NCBI RefSeq assembly: GCF_014645355.1
Contig: NZ_BMLS01000005.1
Location: forward strand, 1 to 64,000
Direction: 5' to 3'
Length of the DNA: 64,000 nt
Origin: Bowmanella pacifica
Lineage (GTDB): Bacteria; Pseudomonadota; Gammaproteobacteria; Enterobacterales; Alteromonadaceae
Within the stretch, counting starts at the first letter, position 1. Each line of letters opens with the position of its first letter. Below, one piece after another: positions 44,153-51,859 of this stretch. Below the pieces are notes generated by a model. That model was not told the DNA's origin. It did not search any database and was given only the letters and a program-made list of their open reading frames with translations. Made by a program: the position numbers and the translations under genes.

Positions 44153-44989
44153 TTATTGTCTGACCAAACGAAGATTTGGCCAGTTGCTCTCAAAATTACT
44201 TCTGAACGGATTGATGTCCAAACCACCTCTGCGCGTATATCTGGCGTAGACCGTCAGTTTCTTCGGTTGGCATTGCTGTAAAATGTCACAGAAGATTCGC
44301 TCAACACATTGTTCGTGAAACTCGTTGTGTTGCCTGAAGGAAATCAGGTATCGCAACAAACTCTCCGGGCTGATTTCATTGCCTTCGTAGCGAATGACCA
44401 CGCTGGCCCAGTCTGGCTGACTGGTAATCAAACAGTTGGATTTAAGCAAGTGACTAATGTGAGTTCGCTGCACTTGCTTGTTGGTACATATGAGTAAGTC
44501 AGGTGCAGGTTGGTAGTGATCAACCTCGATATCCAAGTCATCGAGTGACTCAGCATCATAGTGATGAATGGCAAAATCTTGTGCTGCATTCAAATCGAAT
44601 AACTTGACTTCTACGTCTGCCCCCGCGCAGGCGGATAAGTCCTTAGACAATATTTCTGTTAGCGCTTGTGGACTGGCAAGGCGCCATTGATTAAAACTGT
44701 TCAGGTATAATTTAAACGACTTAGATTCGATTAAGTTTGGGCTATCGGCAGGAATGATAACCTGAAGCAGTGCCACGCAAGGCTTACCTTTATCATTCAA
44801 CCAGGATAATTCATAGCCGTTCCAAATATCTACGCCGTGAAAGGGTTGCTGTGTGACTATACCCAGCTCTTCACGATTAAGGCTGCGTGGCACGGCTTGT
44901 AAAAGCTCGGGGCTGTACTGGTCAATATATTCAGATGCTTTTCCCAGACTTAAGTGTGCCAGGGGATTGCTCGGCTTATTCTCTGTCAT
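44153..44989 (-). CDS. queF: 7-cyano-7-deazaguanine (preQ0) reductase QueF, long form
   Basis: NADPH-dependent reduction of the preQ0 nitrile to preQ1 in queuosine biosynthesis. 278 residues, the long two-domain form found in E. coli (282). The family motif [15 protein letters not shown] lies near 88-102, the nucleophilic Cys is in [12 protein letters not shown] (near 188), and [13 protein letters not shown] follows. Divergent from syd with about 60 bp between, an arrangement kept in E. coli and Shewanella. Confidence 0.96.
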   Translation of the reverse strand: MTENKPSNPLAHLSLGKASEYIDQYSPELLQAVPRSLNREELGIVTQQPFHGVDIWNGYELSWLNDKGKPCVALLQVIIPADSPNLIESKSFKLYLNSFNQWRLASPQALTEILSKDLSACAGADVEVKLFDLNAAQDFAIHHYDAESLDDLDIEVDHYQPAPDLLICTNKQVQRTHISHLLKSNCLITSQPDWASVVIRYEGNEISPESLLRYLISFRQHNEFHEQCVERIFCDILQQCQPKKLTVYARYTRRGGLDINPFRSNFESNWPNLRLVRQ

Positions 44990-45050
44990 CGGTTTTCTAA
45001 GCAGGTTAAACTGCCGTCATTCTATCTTCTTTAGCGGTGAAGCCATAGTT

Positions 45051-45590
45051 ATGGATGTGATTACTAGTCTGCAGGCCTTTGTCCAACGATATCTGGACCA
45101 TCATCAACATACACAGTTACCACTGACAACAGAGTGGGATGCTGATTGGTTGTCGCCTTGTCAACAAGGTGAACCGGATGAAACCGGCCATATTCACTGG
45201 CTGCCGGTGGCTAGAACCGATATCAGCGACTTTAGGGATACCGAACGCGCCTTGGAAATCGACTTTCATCCTGACATCAAGGCTTTCTTTGGTGCTTACT
45301 GGAGTGAGAATCTGGCTGCCAGCGCGCCGAGAGGTGAGTTGCAGTTGTTGATGCCATGGAATGCAGATGACTTTGCCCGCTTACAACAAAATCTTATTGG
45401 CCACGTGCTGATGAAGAAGCGCTTGAAGCAGCCGATTACGTTGTTTTTTGCGGTAACCGACGATGATGATTTTATCTTAAGTCTTGATAATCAGACTGGT
45501 CAGGTGATGCTGGAACGGGTTGGGCTGCCTGCCAAAGAAGTCCTGGCCGAAAACCTGGCCAGCTTCCTTGATGAGCTGACGCCAAGGTAA
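45051..45590 (+). CDS. syd: SecY-interacting protein Syd
   Basis: Peripheral inner-membrane protein that binds SecY and may check misassembled translocons. 179 residues from the ATG at 45051. Recognised from the acidic chain, LTTEWDADWLSPC, WLPVARTDISDFRDTERALEIDFHPDIKAFFGAYW (in parts) and the C-terminal LFFAVTDDDDFILSLDN. The frame is open far upstream into the queF region, which is why longer calls are wrong. Convergent with the next small gene. Confidence 0.93.
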   Translation: MDVITSLQAFVQRYLDHHQHTQLPLTTEWDADWLSPCQQGEPDETGHIHWLPVARTDISDFRDTERALEIDFHPDIKAFFGAYWSENLAASAPRGELQLLMPWNADDFARLQQNLIGHVLMKKRLKQPITLFFAVTDDDDFILSLDNQTGQVMLERVGLPAKEVLAENLASFLDELTPR

Positions 45591-45597
45591 ACCAAGC

Positions 45598-45894
45598 TCA
45601 CTGATTCTGTAGGTGCTGGTGGAGTTGTTTAACCAGGTTGGTCAGTTCGGCTAATTGTTTTTCCAACTTATCTACCCGTTGTTCCAAAGAGGGAATAAGC
45701 ACCTCCGTGGCCTTGCTAGGCTTTACCTGAGCCGCCATTTGGGCGGGGGCTTGTTTCCATTTTTGCAGTACAGATAAAATGTCTGCGAGTGGCAAAGGTT
45801 TTTGGGCTTTGGCCTTAACTAAGGCTACTGAGGGGGCTTTTCCTGCTGCGGCCAACTCCTGGCAAAGGGACAGAATATAGTCTGCATTATTCAT
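45598..45894 (-). CDS. Small KfrA-like/coiled-coil hypothetical protein
   Basis: 98 residues: an N-terminal helical region (about 1-45, ILSLCQELAAAGKAPSVALVKAKA) that resembles the DNA-binding N-terminus of KfrA-type proteins, a linker, and a C-terminal coiled coil (LEQRVDKLEKQLAELTNLVKQL, given in parts). It ends 8 bp from the syd stop on the other strand. Ribosome site is poor; a TTG 12 bases earlier is an alternative start. Function unknown. Confidence 0.65.
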   Translation of the reverse strand: MNNADYILSLCQELAAAGKAPSVALVKAKAQKPLPLADILSVLQKWKQAPAQMAAQVKPSKATEVLIPSLEQRVDKLEKQLAELTNLVKQLHQHLQNQ

Positions 45895-46053
45895 AAATGT
45901 GGTCAATCTAACTATCTATTGGCGAATTGTGCATTCTAACATTGATGTCCCGCCATATTGTTAGATAATAAGTCTCTATAAATCAATATGTTATCTTGTT
46001 GGCTTGGTGTTTGCTAGCTTAGCGCTGACATACTCAACATTGGAGATAACAAG

Positions 46054-46413
46054 ATGAATAAACCCTTTGCGATTGCTGTCCTAAGTTTATCCTTAATGGG
46101 ATTGTCCGGCTGTATCATCTCAGTGAAACCCGATCAGCACGGGCAGGCAGACTGGCAGCAAAGAGAGGAGCACAATCGTAAAACCATCGCGAGTCTTGCG
46201 CCTGGCATGTCGATGGAAGAGGTTACCGCCCGCTTGGGGGTACCGGATTTCAGTGAACTTTATAAACAGGATCAACAAGATATTCAGGTGCTATTTTACC
46301 GTACCCACCGTCATCATGGTGACGGCACAACCAGCAAGGATGAGTGCACGCCACTTGTGTTCAAACAGGCACAGCTTGTGGGCTGGGGAGAAACAGCCTA
46401 CCAGCAAAGATAA
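46054..46413 (+). CDS. DUF3192 family lipoprotein
   Basis: 119 residues with a lipoprotein signal peptide (SLMGLSGC, Cys at 20) and a SmpA/OmlA-like domain: SLAPGMSMEEVTARLGVPDFSE, in parts, VLFYRTHRHHGDGTTSKDECTPLVF and GWGETAYQQR. Clearly paralogous to the protein at 40373-40747, with the same motif order and the same CTPL-F and AYQQ ends. A good GGAGATAAC ribosome site precedes the ATG. Confidence 0.87.
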   Translation: MNKPFAIAVLSLSLMGLSGCIISVKPDQHGQADWQQREEHNRKTIASLAPGMSMEEVTARLGVPDFSELYKQDQQDIQVLFYRTHRHHGDGTTSKDECTPLVFKQAQLVGWGETAYQQR

Positions 46414-46433
46414 TGCCTGGTTAATAAGGTAAT

Positions 46434-46661
46434 TCAGCGTAGCCTGGTGTTTAGTTGGTCGATGACTTCTGCCCATTCGGCGTCTTCCGCCAGCGCGCGC
46501 TGGATAAACTGTGCTTGTGATGGGTTCCAAAAAGGCGCGTGTTCCAGTTTCACACTATTTTCCAGCCCTTTATGACGCTCAATAAAGCGGTCAATGCCGT
46601 TATCGGTGTTTTCCAGTCCCAGTTGCTCAAACAGATCATGAATACTTGGCATCAGTGTCAT
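46434..46661 (-). CDS. DUF2789 family protein
   Basis: 75 residues, acidic and helical, with the DUF2789 pattern: LFEQLGLENTDNGIDRFIERH, in parts, then APFWNPSQAQFIQRALAEDAEWAEVIDQLN. GGAGG lies 5 bases before the ATG. No known function. Divergent from the acetyltransferase at 46756. Confidence 0.85.
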   Translation of the reverse strand: MTLMPSIHDLFEQLGLENTDNGIDRFIERHKGLENSVKLEHAPFWNPSQAQFIQRALAEDAEWAEVIDQLNTRLR

Positions 46662-46755
46662 GACATCCTCCGTTATGAAATGGATAACAAAAAGTTAACA
46701 AAAGCCTCGTGCTGAGGTATTGTTTACAACTATAGACAACTTTGTTGGAATCAAC

Positions 46756-47391
46756 ATGAGTCAGGCACAACTTACCAGAGACAGTGTTAAAGCCATTTAT
46801 CTGGCCGCTGAAGATCTGAAGGTCGCAGCGTCTATTCTGTATCTTGCCTATCATGATGATCCCTTGTTTATGGGTATCTTTCAGTCAGACAAAGAAGGCT
46901 ACGAAGAAAGGTTGCGGGCGGCAATTCGGGAGGAGCTGAATTCCTTTTGGATGGCGAGACAGCCTATGATCGGCTTGTTTGAAGGTGAGCGTTTATTGGC
47001 TGTTGCCTGCCTGATCCAGCCTGATGCCAGTATTGGGCCTAATCGTTTCTGGCATTGGCGCTTAAAGATGCTGTTAACTGCAGGCTTCCTTGGCACCAAA
47101 CAAATGATGGATAAAGAGCAGAGGGTAAAAGAACGAGTGCCCGCCAAGCACTACCATATGTTGTCTTTTATCGGCGTGCATCCAGATCACCAGCATCGAG
47201 GATTGGGTCATGTCTTAATGGGCGCAATAGATACATTGATGCGAGAAAATGCACAAAGCGAAGGTGTTGCGGTGTTTGTCACCTTACCCAAATGCCTAGG
47301 TTTCTTTGAAGACGGTGACTATCAATTAGTGGAAGAACTTCAGGTGGGCAGACTGTCCGGACACCTGATGTTTCACGCCAAATCAGCATAG
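46756..47391 (+). CDS. GNAT family N-acetyltransferase
   Basis: 211 residues with a GNAT fold. The acetyl-CoA motif is GVHPDHQHRGLGHVLMGA (Q/R-x-x-G-x-G/A form, about 137-154), and a downstream CLGFFEDGDYQLV closes the domain. The N-terminal part, with AAEDLKVAASILYLAYHDDPLF, is of the type found in proteins that modify small amines or antibiotics; substrate unknown. ATG at 46756 chosen; an earlier in-frame start at 46720 lies in the promoter region. The 3' end is followed by the CsrB-like RNA region. Confidence 0.85.
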   Translation: MSQAQLTRDSVKAIYLAAEDLKVAASILYLAYHDDPLFMGIFQSDKEGYEERLRAAIREELNSFWMARQPMIGLFEGERLLAVACLIQPDASIGPNRFWHWRLKMLLTAGFLGTKQMMDKEQRVKERVPAKHYHMLSFIGVHPDHQHRGLGHVLMGAIDTLMRENAQSEGVAVFVTLPKCLGFFEDGDYQLVEELQVGRLSGHLMFHAKSA

Positions 47392-47469
47392 GCTTGATAG
47401 TTTTTAACGGATTTTACGCTGTAACTTGTTAGCCATTCAAAATCTCTGTAAGACAACGACGATTCAGTT

Positions 47470-47487
47470 TGTAAGACATTTCTCACA
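47470..47487 (+). promoter_or_regulatory. UvrY/GacA binding box
   Basis: TGTAAGACATTTCTCACA matches the TGTAAG-N6-CTTACA consensus with one mismatch (CTCACA). It lies about 180 bp upstream of the predicted RNA start, the usual distance for csrB-type genes. A second, poorer half-site, TGTAGGAGAAAC, follows at about 47491. Confidence 0.75.
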
Positions 47488-47664
47488 ATGTTGTAGGAGA
47501 AACTGCTTTTATTCGCGTATCTAAAGTCCTACGAATTTATTCAACATATTGATTTATATGAATTATATTTTTTGTCTTGATGGCAGTTTGGGCAGTGGTC
47601 CAGTGTAAGCCTTTGGGAGGCAGATAGAAAATATTTGCCGTTGCTATATCTTTATACCTGTCAC

Positions 47665-48016
47665 AAGGAAACACGATGGGTCAGGGAAGAAAGACGGACA
47701 ACCTTCAGGATGAAGGTAACGGATTGGCCTTAAGGATAAGGTAAAGTGGAAACGCTTTAAGGATAAAGCACAGGAATGCATCAGGATGATGCAAAGGGAC
47801 AACTCCAGGATGGAGAATCACGCCAAATAGGGAGGCGTTGAAAAAGGAGAAGGGAGCGGGATCCACTCAGGATGAGTGTCTTACTCAGGGAGAGTAAGAG
47901 CATATGGATTGGATTCCAGAAGGAATTGGAACAAGGAAGACAGTGGCAAAGGTATGCCGTAAAGGGAATTAGTTATTGGTAGGGGCGTGGTCTTGTGACC
48001 ACGCCTTTATTCTTTT
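47665..48016 (+). ncRNA. csrB: CsrB-family CsrA-sequestering RNA
   Basis: About 350 nt with more than twenty GGA motifs, many in loops of short perfect hairpins: ACCTTCA-GGA-TGAAGGT (47701), CCTTA-AGGA-TAAGG (47728), GCTTTA-AGGA-TAAAGC (47754), TGCATCA-GGA-TGATGCA (47777), CTCCA-GGA-TGGAG (47803), CACTCA-GGA-TGAGTG (47864) and CTTACTC-AGGGA-GAGTAAG (47880). This is the CsrB/RsmY-Z design: each loop offers a CAGGA or AGGA site to the repressor CsrA. It ends in a terminator (GGCGTGGTC/GACCACGCC, 47984-48005, plus T-rich tail). The 5' end is estimated. No plausible coding frame. Confidence 0.92.
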
Positions 48017-48025
48017 TATTGCCAG

Positions 48026-48328
48026 CTAAACCCGATATGGCGGTAGGTGGGTTTGAGTAACTTGCATTCCTTGCATCACCAAACTTCCCTGATATGCGTC
48101 TTCGCCGTTGCCTGAAAATTCAAAATTGAATTCGCAATACCAATCCAGTTTACCCCGGTAGGCGCGAATACGGGTTTTGTGCCTCGACAATGACAACAGT
48201 TGTAATCCTTGCTTGTTACAGTAATTGTCCATGTAGCGATAGGCTTGCTCCGTCATTGCTCGGATACGCCAAAACTGCCAACCCAAAGCGCCTATTAACA
48301 GAAACAGCGTTAACTCACCGAGGCTCAT
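48026..48328 (-). CDS. DUF3301 family protein
   Basis: 100 residues with one N-terminal membrane helix (LTLFLLIGALGWQFWRI) and a small C-terminal domain (YCNKQGLQLLSLSRHKTRIR in parts, WYCEFNFEFSG). Family of unknown function in gammaproteobacteria, usually next to DUF3549. The start overlaps the stop of the DUF3549 gene by 4 nt, so the two are coupled. It converges on the CsrB-like RNA. Confidence 0.87.
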   Translation of the reverse strand: MSLGELTLFLLIGALGWQFWRIRAMTEQAYRYMDNYCNKQGLQLLSLSRHKTRIRAYRGKLDWYCEFNFEFSGNGEDAYQGSLVMQGMQVTQTHLPPYRV

Positions 48329-49344
48329 GCTTGCGTCTCACTAAACAAGCGCCCTATAGCCTGAGTCAATGCATCACTTTTATCCGGGCGGCGAAGTAAA
48401 CTCAGCATGTTTGCTCTGAGTTCAGGTAATCTGACTAAATCGGCAAAAACCGGAGCAAACAGTGACGGTGCCTGCGTGGCCAAACGATCCATAAACCTAT
48501 CTAACAATCCCTCATGAGTCAGCCTATACCAGTGGCGACCGGAAATTGTGATCATCAGATTAGTGTCTGTTTCTGTCGTTTGGTTTAGCAGGGCGGTTAA
48601 TTTAGCCGTCACCAAACCGTCCGCCTGGCTTTGGCTCAATGCGCGCAAACAAGCAATTTGCCAGGCAGATTGTTGTTCATGGGTGGCCATTTGCTGCAGC
48701 ACAAATTCACTGAGACTGACATCAATCTTGTGATTTTCAAGGGAGTTCAGCAGGCTTAGCTGCACGGCTTCGTTCAACTGATTAAAGCAGCTTAAAAACA
48801 GTGCTCTTATACTATTCTCGTTGAGCCTGGCGACGATATCGGCCAACCCTTGCAGGGGGACGTCCTGCCAATTAAAAGCCGCAGGGGTTTGTAGGTAGGC
48901 CAATGCGGCTTTTTGGTAGTCAGTTTCCGGCAGCTTAAGGGCGTGTCTGACGGCACTGTTAAAATCAGCCATCTGCTGTGCGCCAGGTACAAATCCATAG
49001 GGATGCTCGGGAAGTTCATCTGGTGATTTGTTATCCATTTGCCGTCCAAGTGCTTCAAGCACAATGCCCAAAAAGTGGTTGCGGGCGGCGCTAACCAGCA
49101 TACCTTGCTCATCCAGAGGCAGTTTTAAAAACCAGATATAGTGCTGACCTGACAGCTGTTTATTCCAAAACAGTACCGCCACCCAGGCAAAGCCTAAACG
49201 GGGGTAGGGGTGAGGCTGTTTGTTGTTTTCGATATCGAGAAACTGTTGAGTACTGAGTTTCCGGATGCCTCGGCCTAAATCATAAACCCGGTACTGACAA
49301 CCGGATTGCAGCAGGAATTCGCTAAGTGTGCTGATGCTGGTCAT
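48325..49344 (-). CDS. DUF3549 family protein
   Basis: 339 residues with no signal peptide. Recognised from the N-terminal TLSEFLLQSGCQYRVYDLGRGI, in parts, PYPRLGFAWVAVLFWN and the central PLQGLADIVARLNENSIRALF. The C-terminal half consists of helix pairs, which suggests HEAT-like packing. I use the ATG at 49344, with AAGAG upstream. No known function. It is divergent from the yqcC-truC fusion and coupled to the DUF3301 gene. Confidence 0.87.
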   Translation of the reverse strand: MTSISTLSEFLLQSGCQYRVYDLGRGIRKLSTQQFLDIENNKQPHPYPRLGFAWVAVLFWNKQLSGQHYIWFLKLPLDEQGMLVSAARNHFLGIVLEALGRQMDNKSPDELPEHPYGFVPGAQQMADFNSAVRHALKLPETDYQKAALAYLQTPAAFNWQDVPLQGLADIVARLNENSIRALFLSCFNQLNEAVQLSLLNSLENHKIDVSLSEFVLQQMATHEQQSAWQIACLRALSQSQADGLVTAKLTALLNQTTETDTNLMITISGRHWYRLTHEGLLDRFMDRLATQAPSLFAPVFADLVRLPELRANMLSLLRRPDKSDALTQAIGRLFSETQA

Positions 49345-49439
49345 GTTACTCTTGCACGTCACGCTGTCAGTACCCAATGCAGTTGGCCTGACAATGAAAT
49401 AATGGAAATGGCCCGCAAGTATAACCCGATAGAAATAGC

Positions 49440-50498
49440 ATGTCAGACTTTGTAAAACGCAAGTTAAGCAACAAATTGCTTGGCAAACTCATTACTGCCT
49501 TGCAACAAACCCATATGTGGCAAGCCGAACCTCCTTCTGCGCAAGCCCTGGCAAGTCAGGCACCATTTGGTGTGGATACCCTGGCATTTGAACAGTGGTT
49601 GCAGTTTGTTTTCTTACCCAAGATGACCACGCTTATCGCGCAGGAAGCGCCTTTACCACAAACCATGAGTTTGACGCCCATGGCGCAGCAGAGCTGGCCG
49701 ATGCGGGCAGACTTAACCCCGCTGTTTGAGGTATTGCTGGCATTTGATGATCTGTATGCCCCTTTGCCAGTATTGCCTGTGCTTTATCAGGATGAACACC
49801 TTGTGGCGGTGCATAAACCTGCCGGCTTGCTGGTGCATCGCAGTCTTATCGATAAATATGAAACTCGCTTTGCTATGCAAGCGGTTCGCGATCAGTTAGG
49901 ACAACAGGTTTTCACGGTTCACCGCTTGGATAAACCTACTTCCGGGGTATTGTTGTTTGCCCTTAGCCAGGATGTGGCTCGTAGTCTGACAGAGCAGTTT
50001 ACCCTGGGGCAAGTGACGAAAACTTATCGGGCCATAGTACGGGGCTTTACCCCGGATGAGGGGCTGATTGACTACCCACTAAAGGAAAAGCTGGATAAAA
50101 TCGCCGATAAAAAAGCTCGCTCAGATAAGCCTGCACAAAGCGCTATTACTGCCTACAAGACCTTGGCTAAATTTGAGTTGCCTTATCCGGTCAGGCCCTA
50201 TCAGACCGCCCGCTATTCGATACTTGAGTTGTATCCTAAGACCGGTCGCAAGCATCAGATTCGCCGCCATATGGCACATATTCGCCATCCTATTATCGGT
50301 GATGTGAATCACGGTGATGGCAAACACAATGCCCTGATGCGGGATCAATTTAACTTCAAAGGCTTGGGTTTATGTGCCACCCAGATTAACCTGACTCATC
50401 CTGTGACAGGCAAACCACTTAGCATAGGGGTTGAGACCGAGCCCCGCTTCGATGCACTATTAGCACAGTGGCAAAGCTATCAAGCAGAAGCGCAGTAG
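49440..50498 (+). CDS. truC: YqcC-TruC fusion: tRNA pseudouridine(65) synthase
   Basis: 352-residue protein with two parts. Residues 1 to about 107 resemble E. coli YqcC (DUF446): MWQAEPPSAQAL, PFGVDTLAFEQWLQFVFLPKM and ALLAFDDLY-like ending. Residues from about 112 are TruC, with VLYQDEHLVAVHKPAGLLVHRS, in parts, the catalytic HRLDKPTSGVLLF (Asp near 166) and LYPKTGRKHQIRRHMAHIRHPIIGD. In E. coli yqcC and truC are separate adjacent genes followed by yqcA, just as here. TruC makes pseudouridine at position 65 of tRNA-Ile and tRNA-Asp. Confidence 0.92.
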   Translation: MSDFVKRKLSNKLLGKLITALQQTHMWQAEPPSAQALASQAPFGVDTLAFEQWLQFVFLPKMTTLIAQEAPLPQTMSLTPMAQQSWPMRADLTPLFEVLLAFDDLYAPLPVLPVLYQDEHLVAVHKPAGLLVHRSLIDKYETRFAMQAVRDQLGQQVFTVHRLDKPTSGVLLFALSQDVARSLTEQFTLGQVTKTYRAIVRGFTPDEGLIDYPLKEKLDKIADKKARSDKPAQSAITAYKTLAKFELPYPVRPYQTARYSILELYPKTGRKHQIRRHMAHIRHPIIGDVNHGDGKHNALMRDQFNFKGLGLCATQINLTHPVTGKPLSIGVETEPRFDALLAQWQSYQAEAQ

Positions 50499-50505
50499 AG
50501 GAATT

Positions 50506-50943
50506 ATGGCAGATATCAGTATTTTTTATGGCAGTGTGTACGGTAACGCCCAGCAATTGGCAGACGATGCAAAACAGCAGCTTGTTGAAGCAGGGCACAA
50601 AGCCGAGGTCTTTGAGCAACCCAGCATCGCGGACTTTCAGCAAGCCGAGCAATTATTGTTTATCAGCTCTACAACCGGGCAAGGGGATATTCCGCCAAAT
50701 CTGGAAGGTTTTATTTTAGAGTTGGAGTCCCGTTTCCCGCTGCTGAATGGAAAAGGTTTTGCTGTGGTGGGGCTGGGTGACAGTAGCTATGGCGACACCT
50801 ACTGCGGTGCGGGTCGGAAAATTTTTTCCTTAATGGAAGAATTGCGAGGAGAGGCGCTTGCGCCGCTGTTTAAAGTGGATGCCTGTGAGACTTTGGAGCC
50901 GCAGGAAGAGGTGCTGCCATGGTTAAAGCAGGTCTTTGGCTGA
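50506..50943 (+). CDS. Flavodoxin YqcA/MioC-type
   Basis: 145-residue FMN-binding flavodoxin. The phosphate loop is FYGSVYGNAQQLAD (about 5-18), followed by SSTTGQGDIPPN and GLGDSSYGDTYCGAGR. It follows the truC fusion by 7 bp, as yqcA does in E. coli, with a good AGAGGAATT ribosome site. Probably donates electrons to an unidentified partner. Terminator downstream at 50993. Confidence 0.92.
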   Translation: MADISIFYGSVYGNAQQLADDAKQQLVEAGHKAEVFEQPSIADFQQAEQLLFISSTTGQGDIPPNLEGFILELESRFPLLNGKGFAVVGLGDSSYGDTYCGAGRKIFSLMEELRGEALAPLFKVDACETLEPQEEVLPWLKQVFG

Positions 50944-50992
50944 TAGGAAGTAGGATGTTAGCCTGTCACAATCCATGGTGCGCAATCAGAGA

Positions 50993-51014
50993 AAAGGCGG
51001 GATACCCCGCCTTT
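50993..51014. terminator. Bidirectional terminator
   Basis: AAAGGCGGG and CCCGCCTTT form a 9-bp stem between the convergent flavodoxin and dapD genes. Confidence 0.87.
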
Positions 51015-51034
51015 CTTAGAACCGGAGGCTGATA

Positions 51035-51859
51035 TTACTCAGCGCCGCGCAACAATGCATTGATGCCTACCTTGGCGCGTGTTTTAGCGTCTACTTTCTT
51101 AACAATGATCGCGGCATACAGGCTGTATTTGCCATCAGCAGAAGGCAGGTTGCCAGGCACGACCACAGAGCCGGCTGGAACGCGGCCATAGTGAACTTCA
51201 CCGGTTTCACGATCATATATACGGGTGCTCTGGCCGATAAATACGCCCATAGAGATAACCGCACCTTCCTCAACCACTACGCCTTCCACGATCTCTGAGC
51301 GGGCACCAATAAAGCAGTTGTCTTCGATGATAGTTGGATTGGCTTGCAGTGGTTCCAGTACGCCACCAATACCAACGCCACCTGACAGATGCACATTTTT
51401 GCCAATTTGCGCGCAAGAGCCAACGGTTGCCCAGGTATCTACCATAGTGCCTTCGTCGACATAAGCGCCGATGTTGACATAAGAGGGCATCAAGACCACG
51501 TTTTTACCTATGTAGCTACCGGTACGCACAGTGGCGGGGGGAACGACACGAACGCCTTCGGCAGCAAATTGCTCCGCGCTGTAGTCGGCATATTTAAGCG
51601 GAACCTTGTCGAAGAAGCGGCTTTCCGCGCCGTCCATCACCTGATTGTCATGCAAGCGGAAATACAGCAGCACCGCTTTTTTCAACCACTGATGAACCAC
51701 CCATTCGCCAGCAATTTTCTCTGCCACTCTGGCTTTGCCGCTGTTCAGCAGGGCCATGGCCTGCGCAACCGCGTCGTGAATGCTCGCGTCGGCGGTGGCG
51801 GCATTCAATTCGTTACGTTGTTCAAAAGCTTGTTCAATAATGGATTTCAGTTCTGACAT
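51035..51859 (-). CDS. dapD: Tetrahydrodipicolinate N-succinyltransferase
   Basis: Succinylates tetrahydrodipicolinate on the way to diaminopimelate and lysine. 274 residues, same length as E. coli DapD. N-terminal helical part, then left-handed beta-helix hexapeptides ([30 protein letters not shown]) with [22 protein letters not shown], in parts. Its start overlaps the glnD end by 13 nt, preserving the ancestral map-glnD-dapD order. Confidence 0.97.
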   Translation of the reverse strand: MSELKSIIEQAFEQRNELNAATADASIHDAVAQAMALLNSGKARVAEKIAGEWVVHQWLKKAVLLYFRLHDNQVMDGAESRFFDKVPLKYADYSAEQFAAEGVRVVPPATVRTGSYIGKNVVLMPSYVNIGAYVDEGTMVDTWATVGSCAQIGKNVHLSGGVGIGGVLEPLQANPTIIEDNCFIGARSEIVEGVVVEEGAVISMGVFIGQSTRIYDRETGEVHYGRVPAGSVVVPGNLPSADGKYSLYAAIIVKKVDAKTRAKVGINALLRGAE

